Assembly: GCF_014356525.2 (NCBI RefSeq)
Contig: NC_052515.1
Span: 25,055,212-25,119,211 of the forward strand
Direction of reading: 5' to 3'
DNA: 64,000 nt
From: Nilaparvata lugens
Taxonomy: Eukaryota > Arthropoda > Insecta > Hemiptera > Delphacidae
Positions within the stretch are counted from its first letter, which is position 1. The number at the start of each line of letters is the position of its first letter. Of the stretch, positions 33,925 through 45,456 are shown piece by piece. The notes below the pieces were generated by a model that did no database searches, was not told the origin of the DNA, and saw only the letters and a program-made list of their open reading frames with translations. Position numbers and translations under genes: made by a program.

Positions 33925-34575
33925 ATGAAAAACTGTTCTGAGGAGGATTTTAAGGTGTTGAGTGATTGTGCATCGCCGTTTGCTTTAGTTTATGATCCAT
34001 TGAAAGCGGGAAGTATTGACAGAACTGACACTGAACCCCACGACAGAGCCATCTCTCGAGCTTTGTATTCAGATTACAAGCCAAACAAAAAACTTTCCAG
34101 TGTACCAGAAAACACATTGTTTGTTGCCAGATTACATAAGAAGACTACAGAAGAAACTCTCATGAAAGAGTTTTCAGAATATGGACCGATAAAAAGCTGT
34201 CACCTTGTTAGAAATCTAGTGACCGGTGCTTCCAAGTGCTACGCGTTTGTGGAATTTGTGAGTAAAAAGGATGCATCTTTGGCGTACAGAAGAGCAAACT
34301 CTAGTAACATTGACGGCATGGAAATTCTTGTGGACTTTGAATGTGAAAGACTTCTGCCAGGGTGGATTCCACGCAGGTTAGGTGGAGGGTTTGGTGGTAA
34401 GAAGGAGTCTGGTCAGTTGAGGTTTGGAGGACGTGCAAGACCATTCAAGAAACCCATCAACATGCTTTTTGAAAAAGATGCTAATAAGTCATTCGGTAGA
34501 AGCAGGCACGATAGGTCACATAAACGTTCAAGAGATCATTCAGAAGAGAGAAGTTACCATCGTACCAGGCGATGA
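33925..34575 (+). CDS. SNRNP35: U11/U12 small nuclear ribonucleoprotein 35 kDa protein
   Basis: Intronless, 216 codons from the first in-frame ATG at 33925; the frame is open slightly further upstream but without an ATG. Residues 23-45 carry YDPLKAGSIDRTDTEPHDRA, the family signature before the RRM. The RRM spans about 63-138 with RNP2 LFVARL (65-70) and RNP1 KCYAFVEF (104-111, Cys where Gly is usual). It is followed by GWIPRRLGGGFGGKKESGQL (146-165) and RFGGRARPFKKPIN, all shared with U11-35K and U1-70K. The tail is short and Arg/Ser/His-rich (about 188-216). The family member acts in the nucleus in the U11/U12 di-snRNP of the minor spliceosome. A possible poly(A) signal ATTAAA lies at 34622. 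The human protein is about 246 residues, so this looks complete. Confidence 0.95.
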   Translation: MKNCSEEDFKVLSDCASPFALVYDPLKAGSIDRTDTEPHDRAISRALYSDYKPNKKLSSVPENTLFVARLHKKTTEETLMKEFSEYGPIKSCHLVRNLVTGASKCYAFVEFVSKKDASLAYRRANSSNIDGMEILVDFECERLLPGWIPRRLGGGFGGKKESGQLRFGGRARPFKKPINMLFEKDANKSFGRSRHDRSHKRSRDHSEERSYHRTRR

Positions 34576-35097
34576 ATGTGTGATCTACAATTGAATATGA
34601 ACTGATAATTTGCTTGTTTCCATTAAATTAATATACCTTACACTCCTAAATCTTTATATTGAGCTTCATTATTTATTTGTACTTGAAGATTGAACTATTG
34701 AGCTACTTAGAAAATTTTGTAGGAAACGTTCTTTAATTGTTACCTATAAGCTTATTACCACAGAATACAAAAAGTCCTATTCCGCTGGCCTTCTGTGCTT
34801 ATTACTTAATCAACTCTACTTTCTATACCTCTGTACGGTTGTGCGACAGAGAGGACCTAGAGTCCTAACTCCGCTTTTATATAATGAAGACAATTCTATT
34901 CTCTCTATCCCTCTACCTGTATGTAGCTTCTACTCTCTTGCCAAGTGTGTACAAATACAACAAAAAGACGACAATCGCGAGAGTATAAATGACTACTATG
35001 CCACCGCTCGCTTTCACTCCGCCCGTAAAGATGTATACAGCGAGCCAGTTAGCAAGCGACATGGCGAGAGTGTGGCGCTTGCATAAGATTAGGCCAC
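34576..35097. other. SNRNP35 downstream region
   Basis: The first 60 bases hold the probable 3' UTR and ATTAAA signal. 34840-35090 is GC-richer; a plus-strand frame there has no recognisable domain, and its CTCTCGCC/GAGCG-like words resemble the MITE at 36836. Confidence 0.45.
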
Positions 35098-35704
35098 TAT
35101 AGTGAGGTCCACGTTATAATGGCAGTGGAGAAAGATAAGAGAAAAACGTTGCTGATCCTCTGTCTTGTCAATGTGTTCTATAAACGGTAGCTGATTCAGG
35201 TTATTGATGTACTATTAACTGTTCATTCTCGTTTAAAATAATAAATTATATTTTATTAAGCAATAAATTATATTTTTTAATAATTTCATAATAGAAATTC
35301 GACTGAGTCACTGTCAATGTTGTAGAACCGTTCCATAATGAAATAGAAACACACATATGTTGTAAAATTCTACACAATTTTATTTGGTACAGGACCATGA
35401 TTTCGTGACCACACACGTCACATTCTCAAACAGTCAGCTTGTCCTGTACCAAATAAAACTGTGTAGAATTTTACAACATATTATGTGCGTTTTTATTTCA
35501 TTAATTTCATAATAAACTTACATAATTAAGATGGAGTATTTTGTAAATTAATTATTAATTCTACATTGTTAAAAGACGATCTGGCAAGAGAGCAACGCAA
35601 GAAAGAGATAGCGCTATCCGCTTTGTTATGAAAGACAAGGATAGCAATAAATCATTGATAATCAAACACTCCCATTATAATGAGAGTGAGACATCACTAT
35701 AGTG
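35098..35704. mobile_element. MITE, family F copy 5 with nested hairpin element
   Basis: Begins TATAGTGAGGTCCACGTTAT. The right end is damaged (CCATTATAATGAGAGTGAGA). At about 35292-35510 it contains an insert whose ends CATAATGAAATAGAAACACA and TGTGCGTTTTTATTTCATTA, with inner arms TTTTATTTGGTACAGGAC and reverse, are inverted. Confidence 0.85.
35336..35506. mobile_element. hairpin MITE nested in family F copy 5
   Basis: Arms of about 65 bp (GTTGTAAAATTCTACACA...) with a unique loop near 35405-35440. Confidence 0.8.
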
Positions 35705-35950
35705 AGACATAAAGTGTCCGAAGGAGTCGAGGGATATTACGTATTTTTGCGCTTAATACCGGGGGCGCCAGCTGGAAGACCAAATTGTGATGCCTAGTTG
35801 GGGTGTCTCTCTCGGGTCGCCTGCTGGGACACCATTCCTGGTGCCCTGCTGTCCGAGCTTGCTTCACACACGGTAACCACTGTGGTGGCTCTCTGGCGAC
35901 TCAGCCTGGTAGCTTACTGTACATAATCTATGCCATCCAGTTATCAATTC

Positions 35951-36115
35951 AAATAAAAATATAAATCTGAGTACCCTTTTAAATTATCTCGTCACGACAT
36001 GTTTCGGCTACTAATGCCATTTTCAAGAAAACCTTTTTTTGACTTGATAGCATTAGTAGCCGAAACATGTCCTGGCGAAATAATTTAAAAGGGTACTCAA
36101 ATTTATATTTCTATT
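35951..36115. mobile_element. foldback element, family D copy 3
   Basis: ATAAATCTGAGTACCCTTTT, arms CATGTTTCGGCTACTAATGC and reverse, right end AAGGGTACTCAAATTTATAT reversed. Confidence 0.85.
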
Positions 36116-36604
36116 TATATTCAAAAGTACAAAAGTACTAAGAGAAAAAAAGACAGCGATCAATTTGTCTGAATAGAGATTTTTCATGGAAGTGACACTT
36201 TCTTAAAACTTATATTGAATATGAGTTTACAAATATAATTGTCTATAGGCTAGGACTTCACATACATAAAATTACAGGAATTGAGACATCTAGAACAACT
36301 GGTTTGATAACAATAAAAATGTTATATATTTTCAACAATACTTGTAACAAAACTATTTTCTAACATATACCTTCAACAATGATTCATACCGAAATAAATA
36401 TACATTTTATAATCTAACAATAAGGTATCCTATAAAAATTACATGGACGACAGAGAATCAGAGATTAAAAAAATAAAACTGATCATGAAAACGTGAAAAA
36501 TTGGAAGCAACAAGAGTGTTACTTTTACAAAATGAGAAATCTGTAAAAATAAATTTAAGATAAATAACAGAATAGCATCATGTTATTTGTATAACAACAG
36601 AATA

Positions 36605-36779
36605 AAGCTGCGTTTACAACAAAATGTTAATAACTTAATTCTAGATTCTATTAGATTGAACGGAACTTGACAAACACATATGTTCAACATGTGTATGATA
36701 AGTTATGTTCAATCTTATAGAATCAATAAGGATTAAGATATTAACATTTTGTTAGTAACTTTGGTGTGAACGCAGCTTA
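36605..36779. mobile_element. palindromic MITE, family B copy 3
   Basis: AGCTGCGTTTACAACAAAAT to CTTTGGTGTGAACGCAGCT. Confidence 0.85.
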
Positions 36780-36835
36780 ACGTAACATCATGTCATCTAT
36801 TCGAATTATGTAATCACTGACAGTCATATTCTAAC

Positions 36836-37229
36836 GCTTAGTCCACACTTTATCCTTTATTGATTCATACAACAAGTACATCATTAAAAATGATAGGGAG
36901 AGGAAAATAAGGTAACCTTGTGCTATTCCTCTCCCAAATTTAACTAAGGTTACACAATATCATAGTCCGAAATAGGTTAAGTTTTGTAGTTGTTCACTTC
37001 ACTCTCGCCAAGGCGCTGACCAAGCACCAAGCTGGTAAGCTTGGCCAAGTTGGTCTTGCTATCCACACTGCAATGTGAACATTTGTGGATGCTCGGCTGG
37101 CCACTCGCCTTCGCTCGACAAAAATCGGAGCGATGGCAAGTGAAGGCGAGCTCTGGCTAAGCAACCATCCACATTCTCGCGCTCGCCGTCATTTGTACGC
37201 ACTTGGCGAGAGTGTGGATGAGGCATATG
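36836..37229. mobile_element. MITE with GCTTAGTCCACACT ends
   Basis: Left GCTTAGTCCACACTTTATCC; right GCGAGAGTGTGGATGAGGC in inverted orientation. The interior holds CTCGCC/GGCGAG words and a CTTGTGCTATTCCTCTCCC block (36860-36975) shared with 26750-26822, probably a later insertion. Confidence 0.6.
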
Positions 37230-37280
37230 GGAGTGTATTTACTTGAATGCATTGTTATCTAGTAATGAATACAGTATCTA

Positions 37281-38005
37281 TTAATGGGTAATACCATAGC
37301 CACCTCTAATACAAGGCCCCGGCCTACGATATTGCAACGACGCAGTGTAGGCCTAGAATCTAATTGACCGAGCGAAGTGAGGTCTAAGATTCAAGTCGAC
37401 GGTTTGGAATTTCTCTTAATGTTTAAATGATTATATGTTGCGCATTTACGTAGAAACGCGGTAATAGGTTTTCATGAAATTTGATGTTCCTTTTTTAATT
37501 GCGCGTTGACGTATATACAAGGTTTTTGGAAATGTTGCATTTCAAGGAAAAATGAGCCTCCTTCATACGCCAATATTAGAGTAAAAATCAGACTATAGAA
37601 TTATTCATTATAAATCAGCTGACAAGTGATTACACAGATGTGTGGAGAAGCCAGTCTATTGCTGTATTTCCATAATATGGAAATGACCATTATGAAGATT
37701 TGTATTAGAATCTAATACATGATTGGTAAAAAAGATCAGCTGGTATTTTTTCAAATCTTTTTCACCAATCATGTACTAGTAGTTCTGTGAACAGTAGACC
37801 TCACGCAGTATTCTCATCCACAAGTACCTGATTGAAACTATAGACCTTATAATATAAGGTCCTACTAGTACATGATTGGTGAAATAGATTTGAAAAAATA
37901 CCAGCTGATCTTTTTTACCAATCATGTATTAGATTCTAGGCCTACGCTGGGACCTTGCAATATCGTAGGTCGGGGCCTTGTATTAGAGGTGGCTATGGTA
38001 ATACC
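37281..38005. mobile_element. 0.72-kb TIR element
   Basis: Inverted ends of about 50 bp: GGTAATACCATAGCCACCTC, CTAATACAAGGCCCCGGCCT and reverse at 37950-38005. A second inverted pair (CATGATTGGTAAAAAAGATC) and a partial internal copy at 7214-7650 mark an old non-autonomous family. Confidence 0.85.
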
Positions 38006-38653
38006 TATGGACCTTTTTTTAATTTTATTAAGCTAGAGTTCTATATCTCACAAGTGTTTTCATAAATCATGATAAATTTGTATTCTAGATTACATTCATT
38101 ACAGAATATACTCGTAATACTATGGATACATATAGACATCAATATATTTATTATAGTATGATTCCATTATAGCATATTATATTATAGCACATGAGTAAGA
38201 AGGCAATATTTCAGTACAGTTCTTATATAAATTGGTCTGTATTGGATTCAGTGATCAAATGTTTCAACATAGAGAAAATATGGCATAAGATAGAAGATAA
38301 CATCTTTTCTATATGGTTTCATTGAATCAAATACTTTGAAGAGTACAATAAGCTACATTATTCTTGGCAAGATGTGAATCCCTTACTTCTAAATAATAAA
38401 AGTTATTTATAATAAACAAATTAACAAAAAAATAATTCAATAGAATCAGAACATAATGAGGTTCATTTTAATGATCATTGCGATAAAGGCGTAAAAATGT
38501 AAGTTTAAAGTATAAATTATCACACTAAAAACAACCATTTGCTACTATTAAACCCCTCAAATAGAATAACTTATTACATTAATTCCTACATAAAACAATA
38601 ATCGATTTATCTTGATAAATTTTAAATATTGTACAGTATATATAAAATAGTAT
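38006..38653. other. AT-rich intergenic stretch, no gene seen
   Basis: No exon, RNA gene or repeat recognised. Confidence 0.4.
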
Positions 38654-38832
38654 TATAGTACCCTTTAAAATTAATAAAATATTTAAAAAAAAAACAAGAA
38701 TACAAATTGTAATGCAACTACTAGTTGTAGATTTATTTTTATAAACTGACGATGGTGTGATCACCGAAACTAGTAGTTACATTACAATTTGTATTGTTTT
38801 TTAATATTTTATTAATTTTAAAGGGTACTATA
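38654..38832. mobile_element. foldback element with TAGTACCCTTTAAAATTAAT ends
   Basis: Arms include CAAATTGTAATGCAACTACT and AGTAGTTACATTACAATTTG, with a GATGGTGTGATCACCGAAAC motif recalling families D and E. Confidence 0.75.
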
Positions 38833-39776
38833 ATTATTCTATTTTATAAATACAAGAAAGTAGCCCTGAATTCATACATTAAAAAAATATTGTACAGTAT
38901 AATTCAACAAAAATAAACAATTAATTTTTTATATATTCAATCAACAATCCTTTAATAAACCACTCACATAACTTCTAAAACAGGAACGTATCTAATAAAA
39001 TCGTTATAAAAATATTTAATTCTTTATAATGGTAATCTACATAAATCTCTTGAACTTCAACTAGGAACCTAGCAAACTCACTTTATATTTAAAATAGTAA
39101 GAAAATATTTTAGAGGCATTTTTGAGGCCATTAATAAGATGCACTATTTTGCAATGTAAGCTTGTGATAGTTATTCGATAAGGCTGTAAGAGTATGTTAT
39201 TTTTATAGTCATATTTGATGCGTGTAATGATATAAAAGTTTTGTAAAAGGAAAATTTTAAACTTCAACAGACCTTTAGGCTATATTTTGATTTTCATTTA
39301 TTGGTATTTTCCAATTTAAAGATTTACACTAACTGGACCTAGTTGAAAAGTTGTGCTAGAGGTAAACAAACAATTATTAATAACTTCCATCACCAAACTT
39401 TTACACAATATTTAAAATAACTTGAGTTCTTTTATCAAAGAAATACAGCTTAAAACGTCTAAAAATAAATAAAATAAATTAACAAATTATCAAATAACAA
39501 GTCTTTCAAAAACCCTGGTAAAAATAATCTAGTAAAGTAAGTTATTTTTCAAATCTGTAATGTTATCTATTTTTTTAAAGAATTATTAATCACAATTTTC
39601 AAATCAATTGGGCGTTGTCTACCTTATAAAAATAATTCGAATACCATCGTTTGAAATATTTTTAAACATTGCTCATTCTGATAATACCTTCTTGCTTCTT
39701 GCGTACCTTCTAACTATAACTTCCCTCAATAAAATTTGTAATTATTGATTTCATAATTACACAAATAAGCTATATT
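38833..39776. other. AT-rich intergenic stretch, no gene seen
   Basis: No supported feature. Confidence 0.4.
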
Positions 39777-40018
39777 GTGATAATGTTTCACTTGTGGTAC
39801 AGTGTCGAGTGTTTTGGTCAGTTTTATGTGTTGCTTTTTTGTGTGAATGTATTCGGTTGGTTCAGTTGTCACTTGGTACTTTTATTGTATTTTTATTTCC
39901 GCCAGTGTAATGATTATTTTACTTATTGTATTGTTTGTATTCTGACTTTTGCCTATTACTGCATTGTATATGTTTATTAAAAGATATAAAGAATAAAACA
40001 TATCTTATCTTATCTTAA
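39777..40018 (+). mobile_element. possible LINE 3' end
   Basis: A T/G-rich transcript-like stretch ending AAGAATAAAACATATCTTATCTTATCTTA: a poly(A)-signal-like word followed by a short repeat tail, as in some non-LTR elements. The Phe/Cys-rich reading frame is not supported as a gene. Confidence 0.35.
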
Positions 40019-40544
40019 TTGAATGATAAAGACGTTGATATTGTCAATACCACTATATATGTTCAAAATTTAAAAAAATGTCTTTTTTGAAAAAAAACTT
40101 TTTTCTTTCAATTATGGAGAAATACCAAAACATCTCATACCATAGAATCAAATTGAAATTTGAAATGCTTCCGGTTGTCTTTTAAACAAGGGGTTCAGAA
40201 TGAATTTGTTAACCACTCAACGAAATATATGAAAGCTCTACAAATAGATGTTGGAAATTCCATAATATCATTGAAATCAAGTAGTCTGACGTATGATTTG
40301 TTCTTTTTTATATTCTTATACAAGTCTACCATCAAAAATGATCCTCGATAAGTACTGGGAACTTTATATTTACAAGAAAATGTACATTGAATGCTGAATT
40401 AAAAACTTTTATAATTATAGCATATTGGTTGATGGAAATTTGGAGAATAAAGGAAAATTTAAAATAATATAAGGTATAAGGTATATATGTAAAAAGCGTT
40501 TTTAAAATCAAAATTTCAGTAGCTGCTCAATTATAATATATATT

Positions 40545-40947
40545 ATATCCTATTATATTGAGGGGGCAATTTTTGTATTTTTATATATTTATATCTGGTT
40601 ATTTATGTTCAACGGATCTCGAAAACGGCTCTTACGATTTTCACGGAATTTGGAAAATAGTAGGTTTATGATATAAAAATTCGATTGCACTAGGTCTCAT
40701 CCTTGGGAAAACTCGCTGAACGACATTAAAAGGATAATTCATCCTTGGCTGAAACAGCTGTGGAAAGTAAAAAAGTGAGTGAGCGAGTAAGTATGTGAAA
40801 AATCAAAATATCGCATCCCCGAAATTAATAAGATGACATAGCCTATAGCCAGCTGTGAAATATGAACACGATCATTTTAGAGAACCTAAAATCTGTTTAT
40901 CAATAAATAAAAATAACGAGCGAAGCTCGGTGCCCCGATATTTTTTT
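40545..40947 (+). mobile_element. Helentron-like element
   Basis: Starts near TATCCTATTATATTGAGGGG, carries GGTTATTTATGTTCAACGGA, ACGGCTCTTACGATTTTCAC and GGTCTCATCCTTGGGAAAAC, and ends with the palindromic hairpin ACGAGCGAAGCTCGGT then GCCCCGATATT. Same family as 28150 and 56828. Short inverted ends (near AATATC/GATATT) plus a subterminal hairpin suggest Helitron2/Helentron type; this is inference. Confidence 0.6.
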
Positions 40948-41030
40948 TTATCAGAGATTGACAATGGTGTAATAACCGAAACCGGTTTTTCTAACTTCCA
41001 ATAAATCTGTGGTTTTTGACAATTTCTCAA
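40948..41030. mobile_element. family E half copy
   Basis: CAGAGATTGACAATGGTGTA to CTGTGGTTTTTGACAATTTC, directly abutting the Helentron-like end. Confidence 0.8.
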
Positions 41031-41052
41031 TCTGTTTATTCAATAATTATAA

Positions 41053-41256
41053 TATTGAGTTACCAAATATCAGTATCAGTGAACGTCTCCGGTACACTGA
41101 GATAATATAATTCCCTTGAGTTGTAATACGACTTTTCACACTCAGCCAGGTAGAGCGAGTGTGAATAGTCCCATTAAAACTTATGGGAATAATATTCTCA
41201 CTGTACCGGACAAGTACACTGTTATTGGTATGTAAGAATCCGCCATAACGGTACTT
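41053..41256. mobile_element. MITE, family K copy 3
   Basis: CAAATATCAGTATCAGTGAA, CTCCGGTACACTGAG and the reversed right part TACCGGACAAGTACACTG..GTAAGAATCCGCC. Confidence 0.8.
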
Positions 41257-41841
41257 AAACGTCATATTTTTCAAGAGGCTCAATGTTTGTGAACAAGCAT
41301 TTGAGTCTATAAAACATAGGCTATTCATTCATTCCAAACAACTATACATTCATAGAACATCTCCCAACAAAACATAGTATCTTTGATACATTCTGATAAA
41401 TATTATAATATTCAACACTATGATAAACACTATTGGGAGATTCACTTATAACTGTCATCAAAATATAACATCAATGCTAACAGCACTTCTCATATAATAT
41501 GTTTTATTTATTTTAATTTCAATAATACACTTACAATCACTAATTTTCATTTCTTATGTACTTTCAATGCAATTTGTTATATCCTCAAATGACGAAGGAG
41601 TGAGTCAATTTTGTTGTCCAACGAACTTGACCTGTAGAAAGGTTCGAAGAATACGTTTTCAAAAGTTGAAGCTGATCAATTCTCTCTAAAGTTATTGTAG
41701 AACATACAATAAGTCCGATCTCACTAGGTGTCAAATCTGCAAAACCGTAGAAACCAATCCGAAAAAACAAAAAAAACAAACAGACGGACAACGACTCTGG
41801 CCTTCAGTAAATCAAAAGTGAGAACTCGCTAACGCTCGTTC

Positions 41842-43682
41842 AATCATATCGAGAGTGCATTGGGCGAGCGAGACAGCAGCTTACTGGAGATCAGTGACGT
41901 CATGGCTCGCTTCACGACAGACTTGATCGTATCAGCGGCGTTCGGACTACACTTCAACTCGTTCATCGAGAAAGAATCCAACTTCCAACTGATGGGATGA
42001 CGTGTCCTTGACTCATCTCAGACGTCAGTTATCACAAAAGCGATAACAGTCTTTTTCCCCCGGCTGTTTCACTTCTCAAGGGTAACCGTCCACTGGAATC
42101 GTATTCAACCGATCCGTTCGGCCGCTGGATCGGACGAATCTGCCGGCCGAATATGGTCGTCCATTGGAACCGTTTACGTCAGTCTAGTACAGAAGTTGGC
42201 TGGTTGCCAATTATTGAATTAACTACTATCATAGCCACCAAAATTTTTCATAAACAATGATTATATTGAGATTTTGAAAATTGAATAAACAAATATCCAC
42301 TTATTCATTAAAATAATTTTACCTTCAGATCCTAATTGTTCAGCAATCTTTGTCCACAGATTCCTATGAACATTACGACGATGATATATTTTGTCTTGCA
42401 TATCCCTCAATGGAAAATGCTCTTGAAGCAAACTTATCAACTATTCATTGTCCATAGTTACAACTTTATAAAACAGAACAACTTCAAAAAACAAAAACAA
42501 ACAAGACTGTGAAACAATTTTAGGTTAGGAACACTTTGTTGTCTCAGCTCGACTAATTAGTTTGGCCGGGTAGAGCCGGAAAATCCCATTCAATTCGGAT
42601 CGGAAAATTGATCGGCCGGAGTCGGCAGTGCACGGCCGTATGAACCTGTTGCAATGGACGAGCATCTATTCCTTTCTTTGTTGGGGGATCATTCGGTCGC
42701 GTTCGGCAGTTTTCGGCCGATGCTAGTTTGGACGAAAACGGTTATAGTGGACGGCCCACCTAAGACTTCGCACGTTTCCTGAGGAGATAGCCACGTTCTT
42801 CCAGACAATAATCCACGACACCATTGGAAATCGGGAGAAAACTGCGTACAACGCAATGATTTCATACAGCTACTGATGCAACTGGGAAATAAGAGCCCTC
42901 ACTATGATGAAACAGAGACAGAAAGTGTTGTAGCTGATCAAGCTTTTATATTCTTCATGGCTGGATATGAAACATCCTCTACAACGCTGAGCTTTTGCCT
43001 GTATGAGTTGGCTAAAAATCTGGACGTTCAGGAAAAAGGTTGGAACAAAATTAAAAAAGTTCTGAACAAGCATGGGAAGCTCAGCATTGATGGATTAAAT
43101 GCATTGATGGATTAGGAATATTAGGAAATGATTAGGAAGTACCCGCCCGTATCTGTATTGACAAGAGTTTGCATTAAACCCTACACGATACTGGGACTGG
43201 AACGAAAATATCATGTCTATATTTTGAATAAACTCCTCTGGTCGTGTTGTATCCTCGACCAGATAAATTATTATTATTATTATCAATTATTGATATTCAT
43301 GAATTAGTATTTAAATATAAATTATTAATAGATCCTGGTACACCTGTGGTCATTCCAGTATACTCTTTCCACCATGATCATAAATACTTTCCAGAACCTG
43401 AAACCTTTGATCCAGAAAGGTTTCCCAAGGAGAACCAGGAGAAATCTACCAATTACATGTGCCTACCATTTGAAGATGGCCCAAGAGTTTGTCATAGGGT
43501 TGAGATTTGGCATGCTGGAGATGGAATTGGGTCTCTCTGATTTTCTACTAAGATACAAAGTGAGCCGAAATGCCCAGTCAACTCAGAAAATCGAATTTGA
43601 TCCAGGTTCTTTCATAACAGCTCCCAGGCATGAACTCAAAGTTCTCGAAGAAAGAAGAAAAGAGGATCATATTTTACTATAG
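41842..43682 (+). pseudogene. cytochrome P450 pseudogene, CYP6-like (3' two thirds)
   Basis: Collinear P450 blocks in several frames. From 41842: ESALGERDSSLLEISD then VMARFTTDLIVSAAFG, closed by an in-frame TGA at 41998-42000. Then the VFFPRLFHFS block, a 0.68-kb MITE, and FPEEIATFFQTI. A frameshift leads into QRNDFIQLLMQL and the I-helix AGYETSST (about 42958-42981). Two in-frame stops follow (43113-43115, 43122-43124) just before a K-helix-like EMIRKYPPV. Next comes PGTPVVIPVYSFHHD and FDPERFP. The heme loop reads FEDGPRVC, with Glu for the usual Gly, and a frameshift directly after Cys moves the rest (FVIGLRFGMLEMELGL) to the next frame, ending at 43682. No N-terminal anchor is visible. 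The enzyme family oxidises xenobiotics or hormones in the ER; this copy cannot encode a full enzyme. Confidence 0.88.
42080..42760. mobile_element. MITE-like element inserted in the P450 pseudogene
   Basis: It splits the P450 reading between HFS and FPEEI. Outer ends are imperfect inverted repeats sharing CCGTCCACT (left GGTAACCGTCCACTGGAAT; right end, reversed, GGTGGGCCGTCCACTATAAC). Near each end are GC-rich palindromic tracts with repeated TCGGCCG. There is no coding capacity. The target duplication is unclear. Confidence 0.6.
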
Positions 43683-43732
43683 AAGCAAAACTGAGCCACA
43701 AACAGTCTGCCTTTAAATGTTATCACAATGGA

Positions 43733-43960
43733 ACTTTTTTTATCATCTGACACAGTAACTTCTACAAGCTTTTTTGACAAATGAGAATACTTGGAGAGGG
43801 TAATTTTAGTTTTGTTTTGACGCTAACATTCAAGCTTTTTGGACAGATAAGATTTTTTGATATCAGACACAGTAATCTATTCAAACTTTTTTGAGAAATG
43901 AGAATATTTGAAGAGGGCAAGTAATTTTAATCTAATTTTGACGCGAACATTCGTTCTAGT
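43733..43960. repeat. two-copy tandem duplication, about 115 bp
   Basis: GACACAGTAA...AGCTTTTTTGACAAATGAGAATA...GAGGG...TTTTGACGCTAACATTC occurs twice, just downstream of the P450 pseudogene. Confidence 0.8.
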
Positions 43961-44099
43961 CAATTTTATAATGTATAACATAACATACAATTTTAACAAA
44001 AACGACTAAAAAATATGGATGGAAGTAGTAGGCCTACGTATAGTGTTAAATCCTTTGCAATCGGATAACTTATTGAATACAGTTATTTATGTACATTCA

Positions 44100-44540
44100 A
44101 TTCCACCATGATTTTTTCAATTTTCAACCACTGAATTCTCTTAGTTTCTCGTTCAATTAGCTTTCTATACTGTGCAAAGTCAAAACAAAATATACCCTTT
44201 TCTGGTTAGAACAGCAGATTCATTGTACTATCTCGTCGTAATCCACCAATCTCTATTTTTGTTTATTAGAGTTTCATGAGGTAGGTAACATTATGTTCAT
44301 TAATAGTTATGCAGCTTTTGAATTTTGTAGCATGGTTTTTTGATTTTTAACCACTGAATTCTCTTAGTTTCTCGTTCAATTAGCTTTCTATACTGTGCAA
44401 AGTCAAAACAAAATATTCCCTTTTCTGGTTAGAACAGTAGTGGCTTCTTTGAACTGTCTTGTCGTAATCCACCTCTCTATCTCTTTTTTGTTTATTAGAG
44501 TTTTATGAGGTAGGTAACATTGTGTTTATTAATAGTTATG
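44100..44540. repeat. two-copy tandem duplication, about 230 bp
   Basis: AACCACTGAATTCTCTTAGT...TACTGTGCAAAGTCAAAACA...ATGAGGTAGGTAACATT at about 44128 and 44358. Confidence 0.88.
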
Positions 44541-44555
44541 TAGCCTACTTATTAT

Positions 44556-44645
44556 AAATAAAAATATAAATCTCAGTACCCTTTTAAATTATTTTATCAC
44601 ACAACATGTTTCGCACATTAATGTCATTTTCAATAGCCCTAAAGA
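44556..44645. mobile_element. family D half copy
   Basis: AAATATAAATCTCAGTACCC to GCACATTAATGTCATTTTCA; the right arm is absent. Confidence 0.75.
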
Positions 44646-45128
44646 AAAAAGACAATAAAATGGCCTAATTATTATTTATCCATTTTCTCTTGCAAGGTAT
44701 ATTGTAGTGGATGAAATTCATACCGCATGAGGTTCTTTATAATCTTGAGATAATTATTTTACTTTTTGCTTTGTTAAACTTAATTGCAATTCAAACTTTG
44801 GACAACATAAACTTTTTATCAAAATTTTTGGGGAGAAATAGTACAGGCTCAGCCAATTTTTTCCTCCAATGTCATAATTATATTATGATTGTAGTATTTT
44901 GCACGATAAAAAATGAAAATAATAGATAAATAGGTTCTTGTGTAGACTAATATTGTATAATTTATATTAAATTAAAATCAGCTTGGAAATATAAATATAT
45001 GTTAAAAAGGTTACTATGATTCTCAATTTTTATGTAAATATTGATGTTTTCTATTCAACCAATACTGACAGTCTGCAGTGAATCTCGCAATGGAATAAAA
45101 CTAAGATTTACATTTAAAGGCATTAAAA

Positions 45129-45456
45129 CTAAGATTTAGATGGTCCCGGTTTGTCTAACGGCGGTTTCTGGTCGCCGTTCATCTGGTGCTGCGGAGGCAT
45201 TGAGTTGTAATTTTGCTGCTGCATCAATGAGTTGTGATTTTGCTGCTGCATCAATGAGTTGTGATTTTGTTGCGGCATTGAGTTGTGATTTCTGAGTTCG
45301 GCGCGGAAGTCTTCAACGAAAGCCTTTCCGGCGTCTTTGGCCGTCTTCTTGGCGAGGTTTTTCGGCGTGAAAATCCTGAAGTTCTGCGACGCGGCGTACG
45401 CGTTGCCTATTGAGTGTAGCGTGTGACCTGTCACTTGGCCCATTGGTTGACCATAT
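45129..45456 (-). CDS. SPART: spartin exon c (last exon, Gln/Asn-rich tail)
   Basis: Acceptor TTTGTAG; the first base completes the Lys codon. Encodes YGQPMGQVTGHTLHSIGNAY, then a basic helix with KKTAKDAGKAFVEDFRAE. After that comes a coding tandem repeat with unit near HNSLMQQQN (about 45191-45292), ending LDKPGPSKS and TAG. The repeat looks like a recent expansion and is not a family feature I know. Confidence 0.92.

Noticed and set aside
41585..41791. P450 C-helix-like WTTKLT on the minus strand
   Set aside because: Wrong strand for the adjacent pseudogene and without supporting motifs.
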